36,317 nucleotides of DNA from Nostoc favosum CHAB5714 (GCF_020829495.1 NZ_JAIVFQ010000071.1:1-36317); one strand, 5' to 3'; shown: positions 1 through 8,652, numbered from the stretch's first letter. The notes: generated by a model not told the origin, from the sequence alone. Translations and numbers: made by a program.

Positions 1-116
1 TAATTGGACTCTCTTTTACAAAACGCTCAAATATTGCTCCCAGCATTCACCATCTCCTCCGCTACTTTTTAGTTTGCGATCGCATGGCATTATTATCCGG
101 CTATTTGTCACCTTGA

Positions 117-166
117 CAGGGCTACACCCCACCCCCAGCCCCTCCTGCTTGCGGGGAGGGGAGACA
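117..166. repeat. C-rich/G-rich palindromic interspersed repeat
   Basis: A C-rich arm (CCCCTCC) is followed after a short loop by GGGGAGGGG, giving a strong hairpin. A related palindrome lies inside the methyltransferase gene at about 26415-26452, so this looks like a dispersed repeat family and not part of a gene. Confidence 0.5.
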
Positions 167-292
167 AAGCTACGCTTTGGCTCTTTGGGGTTCTTCGGGT
201 TTAATAAGCAATCAAGCGGACATGATATCACGCATTCAAAAATGTTGAACCCCATACTTCTCTTCTTAGGCTGCGCCAACGACTACGCTCAG

Positions 293-391
293 TAAGGGAC
301 TTCCAAATAAAAAAATATCCCACTGTTCACAGTCAACAGTCAACAGTCAACAACTTCAAGCGGTTGTTTTTATTTCTTGGAGTTCCCTAAC
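293..391. mobile_element. MITE-like fold-back element, copy 1
   Basis: The left end begins AGGGACTTCCAAATAAA and the right end is its imperfect reverse complement (TTTATTTC, TTGGAGTTCCCT). The interior carries repeated GTCAACA heptamers. A second element at 27275-27390 has the same left 27 bases and a nearly identical right end but a different interior. Two copies with shared ends and unrelated middles suggest a non-autonomous element or a fold-back repeat that accepts insertions. It has no coding capacity. Confidence 0.6.
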
Positions 392-694
392 CATAAATAA
401 ATTTAGTTGCTCTGTACCTTTTTATTTCTGGTTAACTTAAGATGAAACTCCTTTAAAACCTCGTTAAGTCCCTCTGGCTGTAAATGCACTTTATTGGGCT
501 GCTGCCGCGAGTAACGAAGGCGGAAGGCAAACCCTTCTAGTAGGCATTAAGAGCCAGAGGCTGGGAACGAGGCAATCTCTCAAAATAGTGGTGTCAGATA
601 ATACCTCATGGGTGAGCCACGGACTGGCAGTTAATGACGATTGATTGCTGGAATCAAGAAAAAAATATATTAAACCAATTTCAGTCACTTAGGA

Positions 695-946
695 TTAGGC
701 AGACAATTCTTGTACCCCTATCCATTCTGTGATAGATTGCCATTGGCTTACGTAAACAGTAGTATTTTTACGTTTTTCTTGTTGAGGTTTTGTAGGTAGT
801 TCTCCCTTGACAGCCTCGGTAAATGAACTGGATTGGTTCAGATTATAAACAGGCATTTCTTGCCAGCAGTGGCGACAAAACCAGTAACTCTCTGCACCGC
901 GTACATGTTCTAAAAGTACACTTGAACAGCAAGGACAATAATTCAT
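695..946 (-). CDS. Small CxxC zinc-ribbon-like protein
   Basis: Encodes 83 residues. Two CxxC pairs, C4-x2-C7 (within CPCC) and C24-x2-C27 (within CRHC), are spaced like a zinc ribbon and probably bind one Zn2+. The rest is polar and ends in a short amphipathic stretch. There is no signal peptide or membrane segment. The start has an AGGA about 13 bases upstream, which is weak. It stands alone, with intergenic repeats on one side and a kinase fossil on the other. I recognise the type as a small cyanobacterial hypothetical protein but cannot give a function; DNA or RNA contact or a redox role is only a guess. Confidence 0.6.
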   Translation of the reverse strand: MNYCPCCSSVLLEHVRGAESYWFCRHCWQEMPVYNLNQSSSFTEAVKGELPTKPQQEKRKNTTVYVSQWQSITEWIGVQELSA

Positions 947-1240
947 ATTTTTCTCAAATCCTGTTAATAAAAGTGTTGTCGCAAATCGGGGTAGCCAGTT
1001 GACAAGCCCGTAGGTATTTAAAACGATGTGTTTATATTTTGACTATAGTATTTAAATATGAGGAACTTGTGAGGAAATTTAAAACACTTAATAATATCGG
1101 ATGATTTATACATATTTATTAAGTAATGGCATCAAGGCTATTTAGCTATAGCAGCCCTGAATCATTCATAAAAAGTTATATCTGAACTTCTGAAAGAAAT
1201 CGGGGATCTGGACACCGCGAATATTCACTAATCAATTAAA
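947..1240. other. Intergenic region, no feature seen
   Basis: AT-rich sequence upstream of the minus-strand CxxC gene, which probably contains its promoter. A fragment around 1200-1209 (CGGGGATCTG) resembles one arm of the perfect hairpin at 22493-22525, so a decayed copy of that repeat may be present. Confidence 0.4.
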
Positions 1241-1435
1241 ATTGCTATATCTCTTCAGAAAAATAACGGAATTGGGATACCGCCAGACATATTAGATAGA
1301 ATTTTTGAGCCGTTTTTCACCACCAAAGATGTCAATGCAGGTACGGGACTTGACCTTTCAACAGTGCTTGGCATTATTAGAAGGCATGATGGTTTTATCA
1401 AAGTGTCTAGCAGTGTTAAGCTATTACGCTTTTAA
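1241..1435 (+). pseudogene. Fossil of a histidine kinase ATPase (HATPase_c) domain
   Basis: Frame +2 of the region reads NNGIGIPPDILDRIFEPFF followed by TTKD, then GTGLDLSTVLGIIRRHDGF, to a stop at 1433-1435. These correspond to the G1 box (normally DxGxGIP, here N for D), the F box (FEPFFTTK) and the G2 box (normally GTGLGLS, here GTGLDLS) of two-component sensor kinases. No upstream kinase core, PAS or dimerisation domain is present, the frame has no proper start, and key residues are changed. It is therefore a remnant of a once larger sensor-kinase gene, cut at its 5' side. The surrounding STRRs fit a region eroded by repeats. Confidence 0.75.
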
Positions 1436-1919
1436 ATTACATAGTCACTTCCTAAGTTCGTTGACCGCTGACGGTTAACTGTCAACTGTCAACAGTCAAC
1501 AACCAACACGAAAAGATGTGCAAGTTAAATGCGCGACAGCTTATTGTTGTATATCTGCATCAAGCAGGGCATAACATTTGAAAAAGCACTGCAAAAAGTT
1601 ATTAGATTAGGCTTGATATAGCTAGTGCCGCAAGGCGCAAGTCAGCCCCTTTGGGGAAGTCAAAAGTTAACACTGAGCGGAGTCAAAGTGTCAAAAGTCA
1701 AAGGGCAAGTCCTAATAGCTATCAACTCATCAGTTTAAATTTTAACTAAGTGAATAACCTCATCCCATAGATTTGAAGCCCTCGCAGCGTTTCATCCCAG
1801 AGTTAGACGCGGGTGGTTTTCATGTTTATATATCATTAAGCGGGAATGTGCCTCAGAAAACCGGAGACTGGAAATAATAATGAGGTCGTGACCAAGCTAA
1901 AATTCTGGGATTCGTCATC
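1436..1919. repeat. Intergenic region with STRR and dispersed repeats
   Basis: About 1475-1505 is a run of GTCAACx/AACTGTC heptamers. Around 1625-1705 lie fragments of repeats containing ACTGAGCGGAGTCAAAGTG, similar to copies near 18380 and 19262. The remainder to 1919 must hold the promoter of the next gene, but I cannot point to a clear -10/-35. Confidence 0.5.
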
Positions 1920-4328
1920 ATGTATGAACTAGTTCAAGCTGTCTTCAACGGTGATGAAAAAACTGCTCTACATCAGTTAATTTATGCGTTGAGTGCTTCA
2001 GGTAAGCGTTACTTCCTGAGAAATGAAATTTTACAAGCTTTTGCCGATTACTGTCATCAATCCCAAAAGCCAGCCTATTTTTACTATTCTTCTTCTGTTG
2101 GCAAACTGATACAGTACACTCACGAAATCATTTTTGAAGAAGAAAGTACCTGGTTCGTGGTTCGCCCCAGGATTGCTAGTCAGGAAGTTTGGAAACTGAC
2201 ATCTGATAGTAGATTCGAGTTAATGACGCCTCAAGCGCTGTTAGATGTGAGAGATCGCCTAGTCAACCGCTACCAACCCCACATCCTCGAAATCGACCTC
2301 CACCCGTTTTACGAAAGTTCTCCAAGAATCGACGACCCCAGAAATATTGGTCAAGGTTTAGCCTTCCTCAACCGTTACCTGTGCAATCAATTGTTGACTG
2401 ACCCCCAATATTGGGTGGAAATGTTATTTCAAGCATTACAGGGGCTACAACACGATGGGATTCGGCTGCTGTTGAGCGATCGCATTCCTTCAGGTATTCA
2501 CCTAGCCAAACAAATTAAGCTAGCGCTCAAATTGCTAAATGAGCTTGAGCCTGATGAACCTTATGAAAAATTCCGCTTCGATCTCCAAGAACTCGGCTTT
2601 GAGCCGGGTTGGGGTAACACTGCGGCGCGAGTCTCCCAAACCCTAGAACTCCTCGACCGACTCATTTACTCCCCAGAACCTGGCATCTTAGAAACATTTG
2701 TGGCCCGCGTCCCCGCCATTTTTCGCGTCGTCCTCATTTCCATCCACGGCTGGGTTGGACAGGAAGATGTCTTAGGAAGAAATGAAACACTTGGTCAAGT
2801 TGTCTACGTTCTTGAACAAGCTCGCAGCTTAGAAAACGAACTGCGTGAACAAATCAAACTTGCTGGTCTGGATGTGCTCGGTATGGAGCCACATGTGATT
2901 ATTCTCACGCGGCTAATCCCTAACTGCGAAGGGACATTTTGCAACCTGCGCTTAGAAAAAGTTCAAGATACTGAAAATGCTTGGATATTGCGCGTTCCTT
3001 TTGGTGAATTCAATCCTGAAATTACGAACAATTGGATTTCTAAATTTGAGATTTGGCCTTATTTAGAAAACTTTGCTTTAGATGCAGAAAAAGAATTACT
3101 AGCTCAATTCCAAGGTAAACCTAATCTTATTGTTGGCAACTACAGCGACGGTAACTTAGTGGCTTTTCTTTTATCGCGCCGGATGAAAGTTACCCAGTGC
3201 AACATTGCCCATTCCTTGGAAAAACCTAAACATCTATTTAGTAATTTATATTGGCAAGATTTAGAAGACCAATATCACTTCTCGGTACAATTTACTGCTG
3301 ATTTGATTAGCATGAATGCAGCCGAGTTTATCATCACATCATCCTATCAAGAAATTGTCGGTACACCTGACACCATAGGTCAATACGAATCGTACAAATG
3401 CTTTACGATGCCACAGCTTTATCATGTGGTTGATGGCATTGATTTGTTTAGTCCTAAATTCAACTTAGTGCCGCCGGGAGTAAATGAAAAGATTTTCTTT
3501 CTCTATAGCCAAAAAGAAGACCGAGATATTAAGCTTTGCACACAAATTCACAACCTCCTCTTTACCCGCGAAGACCCCCACATCTTTGGTCATTTAGATA
3601 ACCTTAACAAGCGACCAATCTTTGCCGTTGCTCCCATCACTTCAATCAAAAATCTCACTGGGTTAGCTGAATGCTTTGGTCAAAGTCAGGCGTTGCAAGA
3701 GCGCTGTAACCTAATCCTTTTAAGTAGTAAATTGCATCTACATGAAGCTATAAACTTAGAAGAAGCAGAAGAAATCCAAAAACTCCACAACATTATTGAG
3801 CAATATCATCTCAATGGCAAAATTCGCTGGGTGGGGATGCGTATCCCTAGCAGCAACCTCGGCGAAGTCTACCGAGTAGTTGCAGATTCTCAGGGAATTT
3901 ATGTCCACTTTGCTCTTTTTGAATCCTTCGGTCGGTCTATTTTGGAAGCGATGATTTCTGGCTTGCCAACTTTCGCTACTCAATTTGGCGGGTCTTTAGA
4001 AATTATCGAAAACCAAGAGAATGGATTTAATCTTAATCCTACAGACTTAGAAGGAACAGCAAAGAAAATTTTAGCCTTTGTTGACCAATGCAATACTCAT
4101 CCTGAGCATTGGCACGAAGTCTCAGAATGGATGAGTCAGCGAATTCATAATAGATACAATTGGCATTTACATAGTAATCAATTACTACAGCTTGCTAAAA
4201 TATTTAGTTTTTGGAACTTTGTTGCTCCAGAAAATAACGAAGCCAGAGATCGCTATATGGAAACTTTATTTCATCTCATTTATAAACCTAGAGCCGAAAA
4301 GATTTTGGAAAAGCATAAGGGGGGATGA
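1920..4328 (+). CDS. susA: Sucrose synthase homologue with altered nucleotide-binding residues
   Basis: 802 residues, the family's normal length (about 806). The family reversibly converts sucrose plus UDP/ADP to fructose plus NDP-glucose in the cytosol. The N-terminal regulatory region is followed by the GT-B catalytic part: SIHGW near residue 275, GNYSDGN, HSLEKPK, a long YHFSVQFTAD block, IKNLTG and FESFGRSILEAM. The E-x7-E pair is E668/E676 and the phosphate-binding Lys is K577. Two usually invariant sites differ. The TGGQ loop reads TLGQ (L291), and the Arg five residues before the Lys (MARLDRVK in plants) is Pro572. Heterocystous cyanobacteria often carry two paralogues (susA, susB); I cannot assign this one, so the symbol is provisional. 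It lies upstream of and co-directional with the GH65-PGM fusion. The last codons run straight into a GGGAGTG repeat. Confidence 0.85.
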   Translation: MYELVQAVFNGDEKTALHQLIYALSASGKRYFLRNEILQAFADYCHQSQKPAYFYYSSSVGKLIQYTHEIIFEEESTWFVVRPRIASQEVWKLTSDSRFELMTPQALLDVRDRLVNRYQPHILEIDLHPFYESSPRIDDPRNIGQGLAFLNRYLCNQLLTDPQYWVEMLFQALQGLQHDGIRLLLSDRIPSGIHLAKQIKLALKLLNELEPDEPYEKFRFDLQELGFEPGWGNTAARVSQTLELLDRLIYSPEPGILETFVARVPAIFRVVLISIHGWVGQEDVLGRNETLGQVVYVLEQARSLENELREQIKLAGLDVLGMEPHVIILTRLIPNCEGTFCNLRLEKVQDTENAWILRVPFGEFNPEITNNWISKFEIWPYLENFALDAEKELLAQFQGKPNLIVGNYSDGNLVAFLLSRRMKVTQCNIAHSLEKPKHLFSNLYWQDLEDQYHFSVQFTADLISMNAAEFIITSSYQEIVGTPDTIGQYESYKCFTMPQLYHVVDGIDLFSPKFNLVPPGVNEKIFFLYSQKEDRDIKLCTQIHNLLFTREDPHIFGHLDNLNKRPIFAVAPITSIKNLTGLAECFGQSQALQERCNLILLSSKLHLHEAINLEEAEEIQKLHNIIEQYHLNGKIRWVGMRIPSSNLGEVYRVVADSQGIYVHFALFESFGRSILEAMISGLPTFATQFGGSLEIIENQENGFNLNPTDLEGTAKKILAFVDQCNTHPEHWHEVSEWMSQRIHNRYNWHLHSNQLLQLAKIFSFWNFVAPENNEARDRYMETLFHLIYKPRAEKILEKHKGG

Positions 4329-4434
4329 GGGAGTGGGGAGTGGGGAGTGGGGAGTGGGGAAAGAGCAGGGGGAGCAGGGGAGGCAGGGGGAGCAGGGGAA
4401 GCAGGGGGAGTTAGAAGTTAAAGCATTGGCTTAA
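4324..4434. repeat. STRR tract after the sucrose-synthase gene
   Basis: Tandem GGGGAGT units pass into GCAGGGGGA-type units. The susA stop (4326-4328) falls at the very edge of the tract. Such heptamer tracts are typical of Nostoc-group intergenic DNA. Confidence 0.8.
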
Positions 4435-4693
4435 AGACTCATTCATCCACCTCAGAGACTCATTCATCCACCTCAGAGACTCATTCATCCACCTCAGAGA
4501 CTCATTCATCCACCTCAGAGACTCATTCATCCACCTCAGAGACTCATTCATCCACCTCAGATACTCATTCATCCACCTCAGATACTCATTCATCCACCTC
4601 AGATACTCATTCATCCACCTCAAAGACTCATTCATCCACCTCAGAGACTCATTCATCCACCTCAGAGACTCATTCATCCACCTCAGATACTCA
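4435..4693. repeat. 21-bp tandem array, 12 copies plus a partial copy
   Basis: The unit AGACTCATTCATCCACCTCAG (21 bp) is repeated head to tail exactly 12 times from 4435 to 4686, followed by seven bases of a thirteenth. Copies 7-9 start AT instead of AG, and copy 9 ends in A. Because 21 is a multiple of three, an open frame of repeated 7-residue units appears on the minus strand. It has no leader, binding site or non-repeat domain, so I do not call it a gene. The near-perfect copies point to recent expansion, making this a likely variable-number locus. Confidence 0.95.
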
Positions 4694-4710
4694 AAATCTC
4701 CAATCCAATC

Positions 4711-4746
4711 CTAATTACGAATTACGAATTACGAATTACGAATTAG
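4711..4746. repeat. AATTACG heptamer STRR
   Basis: About five consecutive AATTACG units between the 21-bp array and the GH65 gene. The same heptamer, or its complement AATTCGT, recurs at 9536-9566, 24959-24974 and 25088-25115. Confidence 0.85.
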
Positions 4747-4767
4747 TTTCTCCCTACTCCCCAACTT

Positions 4768-7700
4768 ATGCAAACAAAAGCTCGTTCTCGCAATTTTATC
4801 TACACAGACTGGATTTTAATCGAAACCCAGTTTGACCCTGAGCAATTGCACTCTAAAGAAACCGTCTTTACAATCGGCAATGGATATCTAGGAACAAAAG
4901 GCAGTTTTGAGGAAGGTTATCCTCATGCATTGCCAGCTACTTTTATCCACGGTGTCTACGACGATGTGCCGGTGGTGTACACTGAACTGGCAAATTGCCC
5001 TGACTGGTTACCTTTGGTAGTGATTGTGAATGGCGATCGCTTCCGTCTCGATCAAGGTGAGATATTGCGCTATGATCGGCAGCTTGATTTACGCTACGGA
5101 CTTCTTAGCCGTTACTTGCGTTGGCGCTCTCCTAGTGGAAATACTATAGATATTACCTTTGAACGCTTTGCTAGTTTTGCAGATCAGCATGTGTTGGCGC
5201 AACGCTGCCATTTAACGCCAGTAGATTTTGATGGCTTAATCGAAGTTCAGGGAAGTATCAACGGCTATCCAGAAAATCAGGGTTTTAATCACTGGGAAGG
5301 ACTAGATCAGGGCAAGACTGACCAAGGAATCTGGTTGCAACGCCGCACCCGCCACTCCCGAATTGAACTCGGTATGGGCGCAACTATGAAAATATCAGGC
5401 ACTGAAGCATCTTTGCAAGTCAGTACCGCGCCTGGTTATCCGACCTTGAGCATGACCTACCTGGCTAAATCACAACAGACCGTAACCGTAGAAAAAATAG
5501 TGACAGTTTTTACCTCGCGGGAGACTGAGACACCAGTTTCAGCAGCTACAGAAAAACTCGCGCACCTACCAGACTACGCAACACTACTAAAAGCCAATGA
5601 GCAGGCATGGGATGAAATTTGGCAGCAAAGTGACATCCTCATTGAAGGGGATAGCACAGCTGCTTTTGCTGTTCGCTACAATCTATTTCAGCTGCTGATT
5701 GCTGGGTCACGCCATGATGACAAAGTGAGCATTCCTGCTAAAACTCTGTCTGGGTTTGGCTATCGCGGCCATATCTTTTGGGATACAGAAATTTTTATGC
5801 TGCCCTTTTTTCTGTTTACCCAACCAGCGATCGCCCGAAACTTACTCAGTTACCGTTGGCACACCTTACCAGGAGCTAGACGCAAGGCTGCCCATTATGG
5901 ATATAAAGGGGCAATGTTTGCCTGGGAAAGTGCTGATACCGGAGATGAAGTAACACCACGTTGGGCACTGGGAAATGATTTTTATGGTGAAGACGTGCGG
6001 ATTTGGTGCCGTGATCGGGAAATTCATATTAATGCAGATATTCCCTACGCCGCTTGGAACTACTGGCAAGCCACTGGTGATGATGAGTGGATGCAACAGC
6101 GCGGCGCAGAGATTATTTTGGATGCCGCTATCTTCTGGGGTAGCCGGGTTGAATTCAATCCTGAGCGCCAACGGTATGAAATTCGGGGAGTGATCGGAGT
6201 GGATGAATACCATGAATTCGTTCACAATAACGCCTTTACAAACCGGATGGCGCAATGGCATTTAGAGAAAGCGATCGCAGTTTATGATTGGTTGGTTCAA
6301 AAGTTCCCCGAACGAGCTACTGAACTAGAACAGAAACTCAAACTCACTCCACAAGAGCGATTCTCCTGCGGAGACGCTATGCGAACGCACTGGCAAGATA
6401 TCATCGCCAAAATATTGTTTCTCCATGACCCATTAACAGAGCTAATCGAGCAGTTTGAGGGATTTTTCCAATTGGAAGATATCAACTTAGCAGATTATCA
6501 AGGGCGCGATCGCTCCATGCAAGCCATCTTGGGTATTGAGAAAACCAATAAATATCAAGTAATCAAGCAACCAGATATATTGATGCTCCTTTATTTAATG
6601 CGGGAATCAGCAGATTTTCCCTACAACGAAAAAGCATTGCAGACAAACTGGGACTACTACGCACCCCGCACAGACATTAGCTATGGTTCGTCCCTTGGCC
6701 CAGCAGTTCACGCCATTTTAGCTTCCGATTTGGGCAAATCAACGGAAGCTTACGAAGTGTTTATGCAAGCGTTAATGGTGGATCTTGAAGATAACCGAGG
6801 TAACACCAGCGATGGAATCCACGGCGCTACTGCTGGTGGCGTTTGGCAAGCTGTAATTTTTGGATTCGGCGGCATTCAACTAACCGAAAATGGCCCCGTA
6901 GCCAATTCCCATCTGCCTGATGGCTGGACGCGCCTAAAGTTTAAACTGCACTGGCAAGGATTATGGCACGACTTTGATCTGCATCAGGGATTGGGCATGG
7001 GGCATGGGGCATTGGGCATGGGGCATGGGGCATTGGGCATGGGGCATGGAAACAAGGAGAGAAGGGAACAAGGAGACAAGGGGAAAACGGAGATAACCAA
7101 TGCCCAATCCCCAATGCCCAATGCCCAATCCCCAATGCCCAATATCAAAGGATTCATCTTCGACCTAGATGGTGTGCTAACAGATACAGCAGAACTTCAC
7201 TATCAAGGTTGGCAAAAGTTAGCGGATGAAGAGGGTATACCGTTTAATCGGCAAGCTAACGAAGCGCTGCGGGGTGTATCCCGTCGTGCTTCCCTGATGC
7301 ATATTATTGGAGATAGACCCTATTCGGAAGCACAAATCGAGGAGATGATGGAGCGTAAAAATCGCTACTATGTGGAATTGATCCAAAACATGACATCCAA
7401 GGATTTATTACCAGGTGCGATCGCCCTCTTGGATGAACTGCGCCAAGCTGGGATTAAAATCGGTATTGGTTCAGCTAGCAAAAATGCCCGCACAGTGATC
7501 GAGCGATTGGGCATTGCTGATAAAGTAGATGCGATCGCAGACGGTTATAGTGTACAACAACCCAAGCCAGCACCCGACCTATTTTTGTACGCAGCCAAGC
7601 AGCTAGGACTCGAACCAGCGCAATCTGTAGTTGTAGAAGATGCCGCAGCAGGCGTTGAGGCGGCCCTAGTCGGTGGTATGTGGGCAGTAGGACTCGGCCC

Positions 7701-7815
7701 AACTGAACGAGTTGGAGCCGCTCATGTTGTTTTGCCCAGCTTAGAAGGGGTCAAATGGGCAGATTTAAGAACTAAATTAAGCAATATTGCCAGAGAAAAG
7801 GCTTGCTCTTTCTGA
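4768..7815 (+). CDS. GH65 disaccharide phosphorylase fused to beta-phosphoglucomutase-type HAD
   Basis: 1015 residues. Residues 1 to about 735 are a glycoside hydrolase family 65 phosphorylase (maltose/trehalose/kojibiose type): an N-terminal beta-sandwich, then the (alpha/alpha)6 catalytic domain. The general acid is Glu480 in GVDEYHEFVHNN. The phosphate-binding region shows SYGSSLGPAVHA and SDGIHGATAGG. Residues 742-791 are a low-complexity linker encoded by heptamer repeats. Residues 792-1015 are a HAD phosphatase of the beta-phosphoglucomutase type, with FDLDGVLTD giving nucleophile Asp799 and acid/base Asp801. The phosphorylase would release beta-glucose 1-phosphate and the HAD part would convert it to glucose 6-phosphate, so both steps sit on one chain. 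These are commonly separate adjacent genes; ATG codons inside the linker (one at 7135) could still give a free HAD protein. The disaccharide substrate cannot be decided from sequence. Confidence 0.88.
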   Translation: MQTKARSRNFIYTDWILIETQFDPEQLHSKETVFTIGNGYLGTKGSFEEGYPHALPATFIHGVYDDVPVVYTELANCPDWLPLVVIVNGDRFRLDQGEILRYDRQLDLRYGLLSRYLRWRSPSGNTIDITFERFASFADQHVLAQRCHLTPVDFDGLIEVQGSINGYPENQGFNHWEGLDQGKTDQGIWLQRRTRHSRIELGMGATMKISGTEASLQVSTAPGYPTLSMTYLAKSQQTVTVEKIVTVFTSRETETPVSAATEKLAHLPDYATLLKANEQAWDEIWQQSDILIEGDSTAAFAVRYNLFQLLIAGSRHDDKVSIPAKTLSGFGYRGHIFWDTEIFMLPFFLFTQPAIARNLLSYRWHTLPGARRKAAHYGYKGAMFAWESADTGDEVTPRWALGNDFYGEDVRIWCRDREIHINADIPYAAWNYWQATGDDEWMQQRGAEIILDAAIFWGSRVEFNPERQRYEIRGVIGVDEYHEFVHNNAFTNRMAQWHLEKAIAVYDWLVQKFPERATELEQKLKLTPQERFSCGDAMRTHWQDIIAKILFLHDPLTELIEQFEGFFQLEDINLADYQGRDRSMQAILGIEKTNKYQVIKQPDILMLLYLMRESADFPYNEKALQTNWDYYAPRTDISYGSSLGPAVHAILASDLGKSTEAYEVFMQALMVDLEDNRGNTSDGIHGATAGGVWQAVIFGFGGIQLTENGPVANSHLPDGWTRLKFKLHWQGLWHDFDLHQGLGMGHGALGMGHGALGMGHGNKERREQGDKGKTEITNAQSPMPNAQSPMPNIKGFIFDLDGVLTDTAELHYQGWQKLADEEGIPFNRQANEALRGVSRRASLMHIIGDRPYSEAQIEEMMERKNRYYVELIQNMTSKDLLPGAIALLDELRQAGIKIGIGSASKNARTVIERLGIADKVDAIADGYSVQQPKPAPDLFLYAAKQLGLEPAQSVVVEDAAAGVEAALVGGMWAVGLGPTERVGAAHVVLPSLEGVKWADLRTKLSNIAREKACSF
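6991..7140 (+). repeat. In-frame STRR that encodes the GH65-HAD linker
   Basis: Tandem GGGCATT/GGGGCATG units, then a GGAGACAAGG-like stretch, then CAATGCCC units. This is the same repeat vocabulary found between genes at 10256-10345 and 19240-19290. Here it is read through in frame as Gly-Met-Gly-His-Gly units followed by Asn-Ala-Gln-Ser-Pro-Met-Pro units. Confidence 0.9.
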
Positions 7816-8239
7816 ATCTTTACCCCCTTTTTAAGCTACGTGTATACACAAGTCGCCCTCTACCCACATTTTTGTCAGAGTGAAACTGTCACACTCACCG
7901 ATATCCCGCCCAGAACTGAAGTTCAGCTATGAGACTCGGAATTCATTCCGAGGCGGAATAGAAACGCAGTGCGAGATTTATTAATAAAGATATGGCTGCG
8001 GTAAGACTTGTGTGTACACCGTAGCTTTTTAAGAAAGTCGCCGACGGCAAAATCTTATCCGAACCTATTGCGTGCTGCACTATCTGCTTTTTTGGTCAGA
8101 ATATCCAACTGAATTCTGACGACTGGCGCTTTTATTCTGTTGTAATAACTAATAACTGTTAACCTTCAAAAGCTAAAATCATCTAAGTAGGGAATCTAAA
8201 ATAAAACGCAAGTTTAGATTCCAAATTAGGAGTTAGAGC
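7816..8239. other. Intergenic region dominated by a MITE-like element
   Basis: The 424 bases contain the fold-back element at 7828-8033. They end with a leader of about 200 bases before the small ORF at 8240, where AGGAG at 8227-8231 is a good ribosome binding site. I see no other gene. Confidence 0.5.
7828..8033. mobile_element. MITE-like element with nested inverted repeats, copy 1
   Basis: The outer arms are 7828-7854 (AAGCTACG, TGTATACACAAGTC) and 8005-8033, whose reverse complement is AAGCTACGGTGTACACACAAGTC, a nearly perfect match. Inside is a second fold-back at 7905-7957. Its left arm is CGCCCAGAACTGAAGTTC and its right arm GAATTCATTCCGAGGCGG. The inner fold-back recurs at 28551-28661 inside different outer arms. 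The structure looks like a hairpin element inserted in the loop of another. Confidence 0.7.
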
Positions 8240-8473
8240 GTGAATTTGGACGGATTAGCCTTACAGATACAGAATATGCGTAAGTGCGTCGCCCTTTTGC
8301 AACGCCAGAGTGAACAGCAAAATACACAAATTGTCAAAAACTTAACTACCTTCTTCCCTAATTTCGCTTACGCTCAATCTTGGTCAGAAGGTGTTGCGTT
8401 TTTGACCCACGATTCATCTCACCGCCAAATCAGAGATTGTGGCGGGAGTCTTCTCGTGGAGCTAGATAAATAA
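8240..8473 (+). CDS. Small hypothetical protein
   Basis: 77 residues from a GTG start with AGGAG nine bases upstream. The N-terminal third is a helix rich in Gln and Leu (LALQIQNMRKCVALLQRQ). There is no signal peptide or metal motif, and no family I recognise. It lies 180 bases upstream of the Rrf2 regulator on the same strand. The good ribosome binding site supports translation, but the latter half is compositionally ordinary and could be non-native sequence. Confidence 0.45.
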   Translation: MNLDGLALQIQNMRKCVALLQRQSEQQNTQIVKNLTTFFPNFAYAQSWSEGVAFLTHDSSHRQIRDCGGSLLVELDK

Positions 8474-8652
8474 TCAATCACTTTTATTTATTGAATTAAA
8501 AATAAAATATAATTGTTTCTATCCTAAAAGGTCTTTAAACTAAAGTTAGCCGGTCAATAATAAGTTGATTGTAAAGTTTTTCTTAACAGTAGCTTAGGAA
8601 AACCAATTCAAATACTTTGTATATTTAAGTGTGAGTTTAAAATATTACGCCT

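Larger units (their letters stand above)
1..694. other. Gene-poor, repeat-rich intergenic region
   Basis: I find no convincing gene here. Short open frames exist on both strands, but they run through repeats, lack ribosome binding sites and resemble no family I know. The stretch holds a C-rich/G-rich palindromic repeat (about 117-166), a small fold-back element with GTCAACA-type heptamers inside it (293-391), and unremarkable sequence from 392 to 694. Confidence 0.6.

Noticed and set aside
74..295. 73-codon frame at the left edge
   Set aside because: Runs through a palindromic repeat and into a MITE end; no binding site and no protein-like pattern.
491..688. 65-codon minus-strand frame
   Set aside because: Composition is not protein-like, no ribosome binding site, and the adjacent sequence looks like dispersed repeat DNA.
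4411..4677. Minus-strand frame encoding repeated MNESLRW units
   Set aside because: It is only the translation of the 21-bp tandem array, open because 21 is divisible by three; there is no ribosome binding site or other domain.
4435..4693. Possible CRISPR array
   Set aside because: Units are contiguous 21-mers without spacers and no cas gene is present.
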